Assembly (NCBI GenBank): GCA_023433065.1
Contig: JAEZET010000004.1
Coordinates: forward strand, 186,001 to 250,000
Direction of reading: 5' to 3'
Origin: Cyanobacteria bacterium OH_CBrB_359
GTDB taxonomy: Bacteria > Cyanobacteriota > Vampirovibrionia > Gastranaerophilales > Gastranaerophilaceae
Length of the DNA: 64,000 nt
The translations under genes and the position numbers were made by a program. The notes below the pieces were generated by a model. The model was not told the DNA's origin. It worked only from the letters and a program-made list of their open reading frames with translations, and did not search any database. Below, piece after piece: positions 8,181-18,210 of the stretch; the first letter of the stretch is position 1; each line of letters opens with the position of its first letter.

Positions 8181-11018
8181 TTATTTAAGATTATTTGCTT
8201 TTAATGTTCTTTCGCTGGCAAGTATAGATGTAACAGGCGGTGAAGCAAAAGCATAATTAGCTGCGGCCAAAATATCTGCAGGTGTCAGTTTTTCTATTGC
8301 ATCTAATAAATATTGGGTTTCTTTAATTCCGTACATCGATGCTTTACCGATAGATATATCACTTAATCTTGATAATGAAGATTCCATACTGCTGAGAATG
8401 TTATTTTCAAGCATTAATTTTGATTTTTTTAATTCTTCCTCAGAAACAAGTTCAGTCTTCAATTTATTGATGTGTTTATTAAAACCTTCGAGAGATTTTT
8501 GGATATTCACAGGAGAGCTTAATGGATCAGTGTCATCATCTGTTGTTGTTCCTATTGACATTGTTATTGCAGAGGTATCTCCTATTGATAATAGAGATGA
8601 AGAGACTCTGTATGCGAGTTTTTGTTTTTCGCGTAAGTCTTGGAATAGTCTTGAGGTTGAATTTCCGCCCAGAATCATATTTAAAATCATTAACTTCGCC
8701 TGATCATCAATGTTTCCTGTTTTTTTGAACTTATAACTCCTTTGTATTTCTGATTGAAGTTTATTTTCTGTTTCGGTTAATATTTGTTCTGTCTGGTTTG
8801 GAATGAATACAGGAGCGAGGTTTGGGGTGTATGGTTTAAGATTTTGGATTCCTGAAGCAAGTGAATTCATAAATTCTGCCTGCAATTGAGGTTTTTCTTC
8901 TGTATTTGCGCTTAAAACGGCATATCCTTGAGCATCTTGCATAATCTCTGAATATATAGCTTTAATCCTGTCTAGGGTTAATGAATCAACTGTTTTTAAA
9001 TCTTCTTCAACGGTATTCATTGAGGGCAGGTTTGGATATAGTGCCGCTTTTAATTTATTACCCGGGCTTTTAGGCATAGTCAAGAGCGTGTCTTTTAGAT
9101 TTTGTTTTGCCCATTCAAAATCTTCCTGTGTGAATCTCGGTTGTGCAAGAACTTCTTTTGCCAGATTCAAAGAATTTGTTAAATTGCCCTCAGGGGTTCT
9201 GCATCCTATTGAGATGCCTTGAGTCGATACGTCAAAATACAAATTTGTGTTTGAACAGTCGAGTATATTGTTGAATGTCGTATTGTCTTTTTGCATTGTC
9301 CCTCTTGAAAGAAGAGAGTTTAATATAATAATTTCTGGAGTTGTCAGGTTATAGCCTTTGTTTGATGTAAAGTTAATTTCATAAGAATCAAAATCGGATT
9401 TATTTGGTTGTACAACAACTTCCATATTGTTATTTAATCTGTATTCTTTTACATTAGAGTAATATTCGCTGATGGTTTTCCTTGGAAGACTGCCGAAAGA
9501 AATTCCTGCTGATTTTGTATTTTTGCCAAAATGTGTATTCTGATAATTTGATTTAATTTTTTCATCGGTTGATGTTTCAGGATGCACAACGCTTATTGAA
9601 GCCTTGTTTAAATCCATATAATTTTTTGCTGCATTTTGAATGTCATAAATATTTATTGAGTCAATAAGTTGGCTGCAGTTGCTAAGCCAGCTGAAATCAT
9701 TGTCTAATAGAGCAGATCCTATAAAGTCGTTTAAATCCGAAGAACTTTCGCTTTGAAGGTCAAGAGCCATTTTAAATTTTTCTTTTACAATATTAAGCTC
9801 TTGTTCTGAGGGTGGGTTTTGTGAGATTTTAAAAATTTCTTCATAAATAATTTTTAAAGCTGTTTCACATTTTTCTTCAGGAACGGCAGCTTCTGCAAAT
9901 ATGGCTTTTTTATCTTGAGCTTTGTTGCCGATTTTTTCCGTAGAGAATCCAGCGTCTATCTGATATGGCTCTAATGCTTTTGTAATTCTTGCATTCTGGT
10001 ATCCTGTAAGAATCATTGTTAAGAGTTTTGTTGCGACCTGGGCTTTAGAATCGTTGTTCGATGGGCCGACAAAACCCATATTAATAATTGCAGCTGTTGC
10101 ATTTGATTTTTTGATGTCGACTCTTACGGGTTTTTCTGTCGGAATAAGTTCTTCATATTTTCTATTCGAATTGTTGGAGAGGGTGTTTTTTGTAAAATAT
10201 TTTGCCGCAAGTTCTATGGTTTTATCGACAGGTGCATCTGTTGTGATTACAGTTAAACTGTTATCGGGGGAATACCAGGTGTTATAATAGTCGATTACGT
10301 CTTTTTGTGTAATAGAATTTATATTTGCAACTGTTCCTGCAACCAGGTCATCGGAAGATGATTTTATATTGAAAAGATTTTTTAATGCAATATTTCTTCC
10401 GACATTTGAAGGCATATCCGCATACATCGAAATCTCTGATGTAACAGGTCCTTTTTCTTTTTCCAGTTGGTCTTGGGGGAATAAAGGGTGTTGTATCTGA
10501 TCAGAGTGAAGCTTCATTATTTCTTCAAGGTAATTGTCTTCGAGCAGGTTTGATTCAATATAATAATTTGTCTGATTATATCCTGTAGATGCATTTGTGT
10601 ATGCTCCGAGCCCGGACACTCTCTGGAAAAATTCACCAGGCTTTAAATCCTTGCTGCCGTTGAATAAATTGTGTTCTATATAATGGCTTATGCCCCTCAA
10701 ATGATCAGGTTCGTTCATAGAGCCTACATTAAAGTAAGTTTTTACGACCGTAGGTCCTGTTTTGGGCAATATTACAATTTTTTGTCCGTTTGCAAGCTTA
10801 TAAAATGCAGCTTTATCTTTGGCCCCGCTTATTGTAAGGTCTGTTATTTTTTTATAAGCGATAGGAGTTTTTACGTTAAGCTCTGAAGGGATTGAGCTTA
10901 CTCCGTAAGCTTTTTGGTTATTTTCCCGAACTGGCGTATTCGCATCAGAATTTACAGGCAACTGCTGTTGAGGCCCTTTAAATGCTATTTTGTTTAAGTT
11001 TATAGGGTTTATACTCAT
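8181..11018 (-). CDS. Two-domain M16 (pitrilysin/insulinase) zinc peptidase
   Basis: A 945-residue protein with two M16 units. The first has the inverted zinc motif HxxEH (HYIEH, about residues 135-139) and a downstream glutamate (GPVTSEISMYAD). The second unit, from about 520, lacks HxxEH and is the usual inactive half of the clamshell. M16 enzymes cut peptides enclosed in a chamber. There is no signal peptide; the protein opens with a short element ending IAFKG and then an unstructured stretch of about 45 residues, a style I associate with Gastranaerophilales proteins (recollection). Convergent with ftsZ. Substrate unknown. Confidence 0.88.
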   Translation of the reverse strand: MSINPINLNKIAFKGPQQQLPVNSDANTPVRENNQKAYGVSSIPSELNVKTPIAYKKITDLTISGAKDKAAFYKLANGQKIVILPKTGPTVVKTYFNVGSMNEPDHLRGISHYIEHNLFNGSKDLKPGEFFQRVSGLGAYTNASTGYNQTNYYIESNLLEDNYLEEIMKLHSDQIQHPLFPQDQLEKEKGPVTSEISMYADMPSNVGRNIALKNLFNIKSSSDDLVAGTVANINSITQKDVIDYYNTWYSPDNSLTVITTDAPVDKTIELAAKYFTKNTLSNNSNRKYEELIPTEKPVRVDIKKSNATAAIINMGFVGPSNNDSKAQVATKLLTMILTGYQNARITKALEPYQIDAGFSTEKIGNKAQDKKAIFAEAAVPEEKCETALKIIYEEIFKISQNPPSEQELNIVKEKFKMALDLQSESSSDLNDFIGSALLDNDFSWLSNCSQLIDSINIYDIQNAAKNYMDLNKASISVVHPETSTDEKIKSNYQNTHFGKNTKSAGISFGSLPRKTISEYYSNVKEYRLNNNMEVVVQPNKSDFDSYEINFTSNKGYNLTTPEIIILNSLLSRGTMQKDNTTFNNILDCSNTNLYFDVSTQGISIGCRTPEGNLTNSLNLAKEVLAQPRFTQEDFEWAKQNLKDTLLTMPKSPGNKLKAALYPNLPSMNTVEEDLKTVDSLTLDRIKAIYSEIMQDAQGYAVLSANTEEKPQLQAEFMNSLASGIQNLKPYTPNLAPVFIPNQTEQILTETENKLQSEIQRSYKFKKTGNIDDQAKLMILNMILGGNSTSRLFQDLREKQKLAYRVSSSLLSIGDTSAITMSIGTTTDDDTDPLSSPVNIQKSLEGFNKHINKLKTELVSEEELKKSKLMLENNILSSMESSLSRLSDISIGKASMYGIKETQYLLDAIEKLTPADILAAANYAFASPPVTSILASERTLKANNLK

Positions 11019-11111
11019 ATTTATGACATTAACTCGACTATATTATATTAAACCCGCCTGAAACTAATTAATTAACAATAAAATCGTGCAGTTTATAAAA
11101 AATTTACAAAG

Positions 11112-11130
11112 AAAAAACTCCCGAAGGAGT
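11112..11130 (-). terminator. Terminator of tRNA-Leu
   Basis: On the minus strand ACTCC-TTCG-GGAGT forms a 5-bp stem closed by a stable UUCG tetraloop and followed by a TTTTTT run. It starts about 10 bases after the 3' end of the tRNA. Confidence 0.8.
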
Positions 11131-11140
11131 CTTGAAAAAT

Positions 11141-11225
11141 GCCCTGGGCCAGACTTGAACTGGCACTAGGTGTTAGCCTAATTGGATTTTAAGTCCAACG
11201 CGTCTACCGCTTCCGCCACCAGGGC
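11141..11225 (-). tRNA. tRNA-Leu (anticodon TAA)
   Basis: An 85-base class II tRNA on the minus strand. The acceptor arm GCCCTGG pairs with CCAGGGC, the anticodon stem-loop reads TTGGACT-TAA-AATCCAA, and there is a long variable arm as expected for leucine. It reads the UUA codon, which is heavily used in this AT-rich genome. CCA is not encoded. The 280 bases between its promoter and the rny start hold no other gene that I can support. Confidence 0.96.
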
Positions 11226-11237
11226 TCGTTATTTGAA

Positions 11238-11266
11238 AATATAATATAAAAAACTTTTTATGTCCA
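11238..11266 (-). promoter_or_regulatory. Likely promoter of tRNA-Leu
   Basis: On the minus strand TGGACA (-35, bases 11266-11261) is separated by exactly 17 bases from TATATT (-10, bases 11243-11238). This places transcription start about 6-11 bases before the tRNA 5' end. Confidence 0.5.
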
Positions 11267-11505
11267 GCCTCTGATTTTTATTGAAATAATTATTTAAATT
11301 TTGCTTAAACTTCTACCTGTTATAAAAAATTCTTCTTGTTAAATTACCCTCTTATGTGATAAAATTTTAATAGTTATAAGGGAAAAAATATTTTTATTTT
11401 ATATGAATTAAATAAAAAAAAAATTTTTATGAATAGAAAACTCAAATATACGATATGAGTATATTTGGGTACATATGTATATAGATAAGAACGAGGTATA
11501 GGACA

Positions 11506-13035
11506 ATCGAGAATGCGAATTATTTAAATTTATTTTTTGTTACTTTTATTCTTGCCCTGATTGTTGCCTTGGTAATAGTTTGGCAAAAAAGTAAAAAAAT
11601 AATTGATGAAAATGAAAAATTTCAAAAAGAAAACAAAGACCGTGAAAGCTTAATCAGAAAAGAAGCAATGATTGCAGCAAAAGAAGCTTTACAAGACGAA
11701 AAAGAAAAATTTATCGAAGAAACAAGAGAAAGAAGACAAGAACTCTCAAGGCTTGAGTCAAAACTTGCTAAAAGAGAGGATGTTCTTGAAGATAAAATCC
11801 AAGAAGCTGACGATAAGGCATATCAGGCTCAGAAAAAATTAGATGAACTTTTGGAAAAAGAAGATTATCTCGCAGACCTTGTTGCAAAACAAATTCAAGA
11901 GCTTGAAAGGATAGCCGGAATTTCTCAGGAGCAGGCAAAACAGATGCTTTTAGAGCAACTTAAACAAGATTTGCAGCAAGAGGCTAACCAGCTTATAAGA
12001 GAAAATGAAGCCAGAATAAAAGAAACTGCTGATGAAAAAGCAAAAGAAATTTTAACTACAACAATGCAAAGATGTTTAATTGATCAGGTTGTAGAATCAA
12101 CGGTTTCAGTTGTTAATTTGCCTTCAGATGAGATGAAAGGGCGTATAATCGGCCGTGAAGGCAGAAATATAAGAACACTAGAGACTCTTACGGGAGTTGA
12201 TTTGATTATTGATGATACTCCTGAAGCAGTTGTATTATCGAGTTTTGACCCTGTAAGAAGAGAAATTGCCAAATTGGCGCTTGAAAAACTTATAGTAGAT
12301 GGACGTATTCACCCTGTCAGAATTGAAGAAATGGTTCAAAAAGCAGGTGAAGAAATTAACCAGAAGATTAAACAAGAAGGTGAAAACGCCGCACTTGATA
12401 TGGGGGTTATGAACCTCAATAAAGAATTAATTAAAACACTTGGTAGGCTCTATTACAGAACAAGCTACGGGCAGAATGTTCTAAAACATTCTCTTGAAGT
12501 CGGTCATATTGCAGGCATGATAGCAGCAGAGATTGGTGCTAACGTAACAATAGCAAAAAGAGCAGGTCTTTTACATGATATAGGAAAAGCCGTTGACCAA
12601 ACTCAAGAAGGTACACATATTGAACTCGGAGTTGAGCTTGCTAGAAAATACGGTGAATCAGAACAGGTTATCCATGCTATAGAAGCTCATCATGATGATG
12701 TTACGGCAAGTTCAATAGAGGCAGTTCTTGTAAAATTGGCTGACGCTGTTTCCGCAGGAAGACCGGGCTCCAGAAGAGATACATTAGAAATTTACATTAA
12801 AAGGTTACAAAAACTGGAAGAAATTGCTTCCAGCTACGAAGGCATTAAACAATCCTTTGCTGTTCAGGCAGGACGTGAGGTAAGGGTTGTTGTGCAACCT
12901 GAGAAATTTGATGATCTTGCAAGTAATAAACTGGCAAGAGATATCGTAAAGCGTATCGAAGATGAATTAGAGTATCCGGGCCAGATTAGAGTTACTGTGG
13001 TCAGAGAAATTAGAACAACCGAAATCGCAAAATAA
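11506..13035 (+). CDS. rny: Ribonuclease Y
   Basis: A membrane-bound endoribonuclease that initiates mRNA decay. In order: an N-terminal membrane segment (in-frame codons from about 11527, [19 protein letters not shown]), a long coiled coil (to about residue 190), a KH domain with GREG, and an HD domain with LLHDIGKA and an upstream HSLEVGH. No ATG, GTG or TTG lies ahead of the membrane segment; the first usual start is TTG at 11569, which would remove most of it. I place the start at ATC 11506, 8 bases after GAGGT (11493-11497), giving 509 residues, close to the family's 520. ymdB follows after 2 bases. Confidence 0.9.
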   Translation: MENANYLNLFFVTFILALIVALVIVWQKSKKIIDENEKFQKENKDRESLIRKEAMIAAKEALQDEKEKFIEETRERRQELSRLESKLAKREDVLEDKIQEADDKAYQAQKKLDELLEKEDYLADLVAKQIQELERIAGISQEQAKQMLLEQLKQDLQQEANQLIRENEARIKETADEKAKEILTTTMQRCLIDQVVESTVSVVNLPSDEMKGRIIGREGRNIRTLETLTGVDLIIDDTPEAVVLSSFDPVRREIAKLALEKLIVDGRIHPVRIEEMVQKAGEEINQKIKQEGENAALDMGVMNLNKELIKTLGRLYYRTSYGQNVLKHSLEVGHIAGMIAAEIGANVTIAKRAGLLHDIGKAVDQTQEGTHIELGVELARKYGESEQVIHAIEAHHDDVTASSIEAVLVKLADAVSAGRPGSRRDTLEIYIKRLQKLEEIASSYEGIKQSFAVQAGREVRVVVQPEKFDDLASNKLARDIVKRIEDELEYPGQIRVTVVREIRTTEIAK

Positions 13036-13037
13036 AT

Positions 13038-13865
13038 ATGTTAAATAAACTAAATATACTTTTTTTAGGTGATATTGTCGGCAGACCGGGAAGATTGGCT
13101 GTCGACGCTTACCTAAAAAGTTTGGCGGATGATGATAGACCCGATTTTATTATCGCAAATGCCGAAAATGCATCACATGGATTTGGGCTTACCGAAAAAA
13201 ATCATAATGAGCTTATTTCTTATGGAATAAATTGCCTCACTTCGGGTAACCATATTTGGGATAAGAAAGATATTTTTAATTATATTGATAAATCACAATA
13301 TTTAATAAGACCTTTAAACTATACTGAAGGAACCCCGGGAAAGGGTTCTTTAGTATTTGAAACTCCAAAGGGGAAAATTGCTGTTGTAAATATGCTTGGA
13401 AGAACTTTTATGAATCCCGTAGAATCTCCATGGAGTGTCATAAAAAACGAAATTGAAAAATTAAAACAGATAACTCCTGTTGTAGTTATTGATTTTCATG
13501 CAGAGGCAACTGCCGAAAAGATTTGTTTCGGTTTATATTCTTCAAATCTTGGAGCAAGTGCCGTTATAGGAACTCATACGCATATCCAGACATCAGATGA
13601 GAGAATTCTAAATGATTACACAGCGTATATCACAGATGTCGGTTTTTGTGGGGATGCAAACGGGGTTATAGGAATGGACTACGAAGGTTCATTAAAAAGA
13701 CTTACGACGTCTCTTCCCGAGAGGTTCGAAGTTTCATATTCAGAACAGTCGCAAATTAATGCGATTAGAATATCTTTTGACGCCGAAACAGGCAGAGCAG
13801 AAGATATAAAAAGAATTAATTTTATAAAAAATAATAAAGAGGTAATAACTATTATGAAAGGATAA
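13038..13865 (+). CDS. ymdB: YmdB-family metallophosphoesterase
   Basis: A 275-residue calcineurin-like phosphodiesterase of the YmdB (TIGR00282) type, which cleaves 2',3'-cyclic nucleotides in characterised members. Metal-site motifs seen are FLGDIVGRPG (residues 9-18), NAENASHG, TSGNHIWD, DFHAEAT and GTHTHIQT. It starts 2 bases after rny; the rny-ymdB pairing is common in Firmicutes and other bacteria and suggests a shared role in RNA turnover. It is followed after 4 bases by another phosphoesterase gene, so the group forms one operon. Confidence 0.93.
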   Translation: MLNKLNILFLGDIVGRPGRLAVDAYLKSLADDDRPDFIIANAENASHGFGLTEKNHNELISYGINCLTSGNHIWDKKDIFNYIDKSQYLIRPLNYTEGTPGKGSLVFETPKGKIAVVNMLGRTFMNPVESPWSVIKNEIEKLKQITPVVVIDFHAEATAEKICFGLYSSNLGASAVIGTHTHIQTSDERILNDYTAYITDVGFCGDANGVIGMDYEGSLKRLTTSLPERFEVSYSEQSQINAIRISFDAETGRAEDIKRINFIKNNKEVITIMKG

Positions 13866-13869
13866 GAAA

Positions 13870-14736
13870 GTGAAAATTGACTTACATGTCCATACCACTT
13901 TTTCGGATGGTACATTTTCGCCTGAAAAGATTGTGGATACTGCCCTGCGTTCTGGTTTAGATGCAATATCAATAACTGACCATGATAATGTTTTATCGTA
14001 TTATGCAGCCGTTGAATATGCAAAAAAAATTATTCCATCTGATTCTGTAAAACCGCTTGAACTAATACCGGGTGTTGAAATAAATACGATTTATAAAGGC
14101 TATGAGGTTCATATTTTGGGGTATTTTATGGATCTTGAAAACAATGATTTTCAAAAACTTTTAAAAACCCAACAGCAAGCAAGGGTGAAACAAACAAAAG
14201 AAATAATTAATCTATTGCAAAAAAAAGCCAGCATTAATATCAAATATGATGATATTAAAAAACTTGTAGCAGAAGGCGGAAGTATAGGAAGACCTCATAT
14301 TGCCAAGACTATTACTTCTGTGGGGGGAACTCAAAATGTAATAGAAGCCTATGCTAAATATATTAATGACTCTTCTGAAGTGTATATTCAAAGAAAAACC
14401 GTAACCCCGCATGATGCTGTTGAAGTTATATATGATGCAGGCGGAATCCCGGTATTTGCCCATCCTTTTGACGTTGATATAGCAGAGCCGCTCACAAAAG
14501 AATTGATGAATTTTGGGTTGAGAGGGCTTGAAGCCTACCATAGAAAGCACTCTCCAGCTATGGTAGAGTATTTTTCAAGTTTGGCGGAACAATTAGGATT
14601 AATCATAACGGGAGGTTCTGATTTTCATGCACCAAATCCTTCAAACGGTAATATAATATTAGGTAAGAATTTTATTCCCGAGTGGATTTATGATGAATTA
14701 ATAAAAGAAAAAAAGAGGTTAGAGCTTGCAAAATGA
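13870..14736 (+). CDS. PHP-domain phosphoesterase (TrpH/RNase AM-like)
   Basis: A 288-residue PHP protein with the full set of metal motifs: KIDLHVHTTFSDG at the start, ITDHDN (about 36-41), PGVEINT, HILGYF, FAHPF (about 195-199) and GGSDFHAPN near the end. Family members (YciV/TrpH) act as 5'-3' exonucleases on short RNA or as 3',5'-nucleotide bisphosphate phosphatases. Placement behind rny and ymdB fits RNA turnover; that is inference. The start codon is GTG, 4 bases after ymdB. The next gene overlaps by 4 bases (ATGA). Confidence 0.88.
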   Translation: MKIDLHVHTTFSDGTFSPEKIVDTALRSGLDAISITDHDNVLSYYAAVEYAKKIIPSDSVKPLELIPGVEINTIYKGYEVHILGYFMDLENNDFQKLLKTQQQARVKQTKEIINLLQKKASINIKYDDIKKLVAEGGSIGRPHIAKTITSVGGTQNVIEAYAKYINDSSEVYIQRKTVTPHDAVEVIYDAGGIPVFAHPFDVDIAEPLTKELMNFGLRGLEAYHRKHSPAMVEYFSSLAEQLGLIITGGSDFHAPNPSNGNIILGKNFIPEWIYDELIKEKKRLELAK

Positions 14737-15374
14737 GAAGAAACGCTTTTAGTATAGTTGAAGTTCTGATTGCAGTTTCACTGATTTTAATGGTGGCATT
14801 TATTTTGATTCCGCTGAATATGGCTAATACCAAACAGGCTGAAAGAATTGCAAGATGGAAAAATGCTTATGAAGAAGCGAAATATTCATTTGAGTTAATT
14901 AAAGCCAATGATGAAAACTTTTTTAATCTTATAGATGAACAAAGTTATAAATTGGACGATAATAAAATATTTAATAAAATAAAGCCTTATTTAAATATTA
15001 AAGAAGAAAAATCACCTGAATTATATTATAAAGACTATAAATATAGGTTTTTAAACGGACGAAAAGTAAGCCCTTATTCAAATTTTTATGTTAAAAGTTT
15101 TTCTGAACTTGAAAGCGGAGTGTTAATTGGATTTAAATTGAACGATAACAGGCTGGGTCAGAAAAATTCTCCATTTGGCATGATGATTTTTGACATAAAC
15201 GGCTTTGAATCGCCAAATAGGTTTGGGCAAGATGTTTTCGGGATTTATATTTACAAAGATAAAATTAAGGCATTTGGTGAAGGTCAATCCCACTCTGCTC
15301 TTAAGATGAATTGTTCACCAATCGGGACAGGAATTTTCTGTTCCCAATATTATTTGATAGGAGGAAAATTTTAA
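14733..15374 (+). CDS. Type IV pilin-like (pseudopilin) protein
   Basis: A 213-residue protein with a class III signal sequence: a short basic leader MRRNA, then FSIVEVLIAVSLILMV with Glu at position 5 of the mature form. Residue -1 is Ala instead of the usual Gly, which prepilin peptidases can accept. The rest is a globular domain without Cys pairs except two near the C-terminus (KMNCSPIGTGIFC). It would be processed and inserted in the membrane as a minor pilin or secretion pseudopilin. No other pilus gene is nearby; it is tied to the PHP gene by a 4-base overlap. Confidence 0.8.
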   Translation: MRRNAFSIVEVLIAVSLILMVAFILIPLNMANTKQAERIARWKNAYEEAKYSFELIKANDENFFNLIDEQSYKLDDNKIFNKIKPYLNIKEEKSPELYYKDYKYRFLNGRKVSPYSNFYVKSFSELESGVLIGFKLNDNRLGQKNSPFGMMIFDINGFESPNRFGQDVFGIYIYKDKIKAFGEGQSHSALKMNCSPIGTGIFCSQYYLIGGKF

Positions 15375-15465
15375 TTATCATTGAGTTATAAGTATTTTTA
15401 TGTTACTTTTTAAGTATAAATTTTTGTAAAAACCAGCGTGTTATAAAAAATTAAGGAGAAAAAAC

Positions 15466-18132
15466 ATGACACAAAAGAGAGTATGGCTATTTAAGGAAGG
15501 TAACGCTTCGATGCGTAATCTTCTTGGAGGAAAGGGTGCTAACCTTGCAGAAATGACAAATCTTGGTTTGCCTGTCCCTCCAGGATTAACAATCACTACC
15601 GAAACTTGTATGGAATACATCAATAACGGTAACACTATGCCTGAGGGTTTAATGGAAGATGTTAAAACAGCTCTTCAATCAGTTGAAGGTCAAGCAGGCA
15701 AAAAATTCGGCGATGCATCAAATCCGCTTTTAGTTTCTGTTCGCTCAGGCGCAAGACTTTCAATGCCCGGTATGATGGAAACAATTTTAAACTTGGGTCT
15801 TAATGATGAAACTCTTCAAGGTATGTTAAAACTTACCAATAATGAAAGATTTGTTTATGACAGCTACAGAAGATTCTTAACAATGTTTGGTTCTGTTGCC
15901 TGGGAAATCGAAAGAGAAAAATTTGAACACATACTTGATCAAGTTAAAGCAAAAGAAGGCGTTAAACTTGATACAGAAGTTTCTGTTGAAGGATTAAAAT
16001 CTTTAATCCCTGCTTATAAAGAATTGATTAAATCTGAAACAGGTAAAGACTTCCCTCAAGATCCTTATGAACAATTACAAGCAGCAATTGAAGCTGTATT
16101 TAGTTCTTGGAATATTCCTCGTGCTGTTGCTTACAGAAATCACTATAAAATTGACCACAACTATGGTACTGCAGTTAATGTTCAAACAATGGTATTCGGT
16201 AATATGGGCGATGATTCTGCAACAGGCGTTTCATTCACAAGAAATCCTTCTACCGGTGAAAATAAATTCTACGGCGAATATTTGACAAACGCTCAAGGTG
16301 AAGACGTTGTTGCTGGTATCAGAACTCCAAAACAAATTGCCGAGCTTGAAACAGAAATGCCTGAGCTTTATAAACAATATGTTGATATTGCTAAAAAACT
16401 CGAACAAGGCTACAAAGATGTTCAAGATATGGAATTTACAATTGAAAGAGGCAAATTATATATTCTTCAAACAAGAAACGGTAAAAGAACCGCAGCCGCT
16501 GCTGTAAGAATTGCCGTTGAAATGGCTGAAGAAGGCATTATTACAAAAGAAAGAGCCGTTGAATTGGTTGATCCTAACCAGTTGTATCAATTGCTTCTTC
16601 CAAGTTTTGACCCTTCTGCCGAAAAAGCTGCAACTAAGATTGCTAAAGGTTTAGCCGCTTCTCCTGGTGCCGCTGTGGGTAAAATCGTATTTAATACGGA
16701 TGAAGCAGCTGAACGTGGAACTAACGGAGAAAAAGTCATATTGGTAAGAATTGAAACTTGTCCTGATGATATTCACGGAATGATTTCTTCCCAAGGTGTT
16801 TTAACTCTAAGAGGCGGTATGACATCTCACGCAGCTGTTGTTGCAAAAGGTATGGGAAAACCTTGTGTAGCCGGTTGTGAAGATTTAAAAATCGATTTAG
16901 CTAATGAAACTTTAACCTCATCTGACGGCACTGTTTACAGAAAAAATGATATTATTTCTTTAAACGGCGGTACAGGTGAAGTTATGGCAGGTGCTGTTGC
17001 TACAGTTGACCCTAAAATGGATGAAAAATTTGAAAAATTATTCCAGTGGGTTGATGAAATTAAACGCTTGGCAGTAAGGGCAAATGCTGATACTCCTCAA
17101 GACGTTGCAAAAGCATTGGAACTTGGTGCTAAAGGTGTTGGACTATGCCGTACAGAGCATATGTTTATGGATCCTGACAGATTACCATGGGTTCAAAAAA
17201 TGATTATTGCAGGTACTACAGAAGCCAGAAAAGAAGCTTTGGATAAGTTGCTTCCAATGCAGTATAACGACTTCTACCAAATGTTTAAAGCATTAGGTGA
17301 ATTACCTATGACAATAAGACTTCTTGACCCTCCGCTTCATGAATTCTTACCTTCAAAAGAAGAATTAATTGCAACTGTTGCAACTAAAAAAGCCTTAAAT
17401 CAAGAATATAAAGCTGATGAGGAAATGCTTCATATAGTGGAAAACTTGTCTGAATCTAACCCAATGATGGGCTTGAGAGGTTGTAGACTTGGCTTAACTT
17501 ATCCTGAAATCAATGAAATGCAAGTAAGAGCTATTTTCTTGGCAGCTTGCGACTTGAAAAAAGAAGGATTGAATGTTAAACCAGAAATCATGATTCCTCT
17601 TATCGGGCACGTAAATGAGCTTAAAGAAGCAAGAAGCGTTCTTGAAAGAGTAGCTAAAGAAGTTATGGAAGAAAAAGGTATAACTGTTGAATATCAATTC
17701 GGTACAATGATTGAGATTCCTCGTGCAGCTTTAACAGCTGATAAAGTTGCTGAGTATGCAGAATTCTTCTCATTTGGTACAAACGACTTGACACAGATGA
17801 CATTTGGCTATTCAAGAGACGATGCTGAAGGTAAGTTCTTATCAAGATATGTTGAAAATAAAATCCTTCCTTCTAACCCATTTGAAACATTGGATCAAGA
17901 AGGTGTTGGGCAATTAATGGAAATTGCTTTGGAAAAAGCTCTTAAAGTAAGACCTAATTTAAAACGCGGTATTTGTGGAGAGCACGGTGGAGACCCTGAA
18001 TCAGTTAAGTTCTGCCATAGAATCGGTTTGAACTATGTTTCTTGTTCACCATTTAGAGTCCCTCAAGCAAGATTAGCTGCTGCTCAAGCAGTTATTGAGG
18101 AAAAAGGCTCTAAAATCCTTTGCACACACTAG
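15466..18132 (+). CDS. ppdK: Pyruvate, phosphate dikinase
   Basis: An 888-residue enzyme interconverting PEP, AMP and PPi with pyruvate, ATP and Pi. It has an N-terminal ATP-grasp domain, the central swivelling domain with catalytic His in GGMTSHAAVVAKG (about residues 444-456), and the C-terminal PEP/pyruvate TIM barrel with the catalytic Cys in GICGEHGGDP (about 846-855). Length matches the family. AAGGAG lies 7 bases before the ATG. It is monocistronic, with a terminator directly after it. It suits a fermentative, PPi-linked glycolysis. Confidence 0.97.
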   Translation: MTQKRVWLFKEGNASMRNLLGGKGANLAEMTNLGLPVPPGLTITTETCMEYINNGNTMPEGLMEDVKTALQSVEGQAGKKFGDASNPLLVSVRSGARLSMPGMMETILNLGLNDETLQGMLKLTNNERFVYDSYRRFLTMFGSVAWEIEREKFEHILDQVKAKEGVKLDTEVSVEGLKSLIPAYKELIKSETGKDFPQDPYEQLQAAIEAVFSSWNIPRAVAYRNHYKIDHNYGTAVNVQTMVFGNMGDDSATGVSFTRNPSTGENKFYGEYLTNAQGEDVVAGIRTPKQIAELETEMPELYKQYVDIAKKLEQGYKDVQDMEFTIERGKLYILQTRNGKRTAAAAVRIAVEMAEEGIITKERAVELVDPNQLYQLLLPSFDPSAEKAATKIAKGLAASPGAAVGKIVFNTDEAAERGTNGEKVILVRIETCPDDIHGMISSQGVLTLRGGMTSHAAVVAKGMGKPCVAGCEDLKIDLANETLTSSDGTVYRKNDIISLNGGTGEVMAGAVATVDPKMDEKFEKLFQWVDEIKRLAVRANADTPQDVAKALELGAKGVGLCRTEHMFMDPDRLPWVQKMIIAGTTEARKEALDKLLPMQYNDFYQMFKALGELPMTIRLLDPPLHEFLPSKEELIATVATKKALNQEYKADEEMLHIVENLSESNPMMGLRGCRLGLTYPEINEMQVRAIFLAACDLKKEGLNVKPEIMIPLIGHVNELKEARSVLERVAKEVMEEKGITVEYQFGTMIEIPRAALTADKVAEYAEFFSFGTNDLTQMTFGYSRDDAEGKFLSRYVENKILPSNPFETLDQEGVGQLMEIALEKALKVRPNLKRGICGEHGGDPESVKFCHRIGLNYVSCSPFRVPQARLAAAQAVIEEKGSKILCTH

Positions 18133-18154
18133 AAATTGTTAATTGCAATATTAG

Positions 18155-18183
18155 AAAACCCGGGTATTTATTATCCGGGTTTT
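18155..18183 (+). terminator. Intrinsic terminator of ppdK
   Basis: AAAACCCGGGTA (18155-18166) pairs over 12 bp (one G-T pair) with TATCCGGGTTTT (18172-18183), loop of 5 bases, then further T. It also lies between the convergent ppdK and mazG genes and could act for both. Confidence 0.85.
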
Positions 18184-18210
18184 TATTTAAAAAATAAAAA
18201 AATTTATCAT

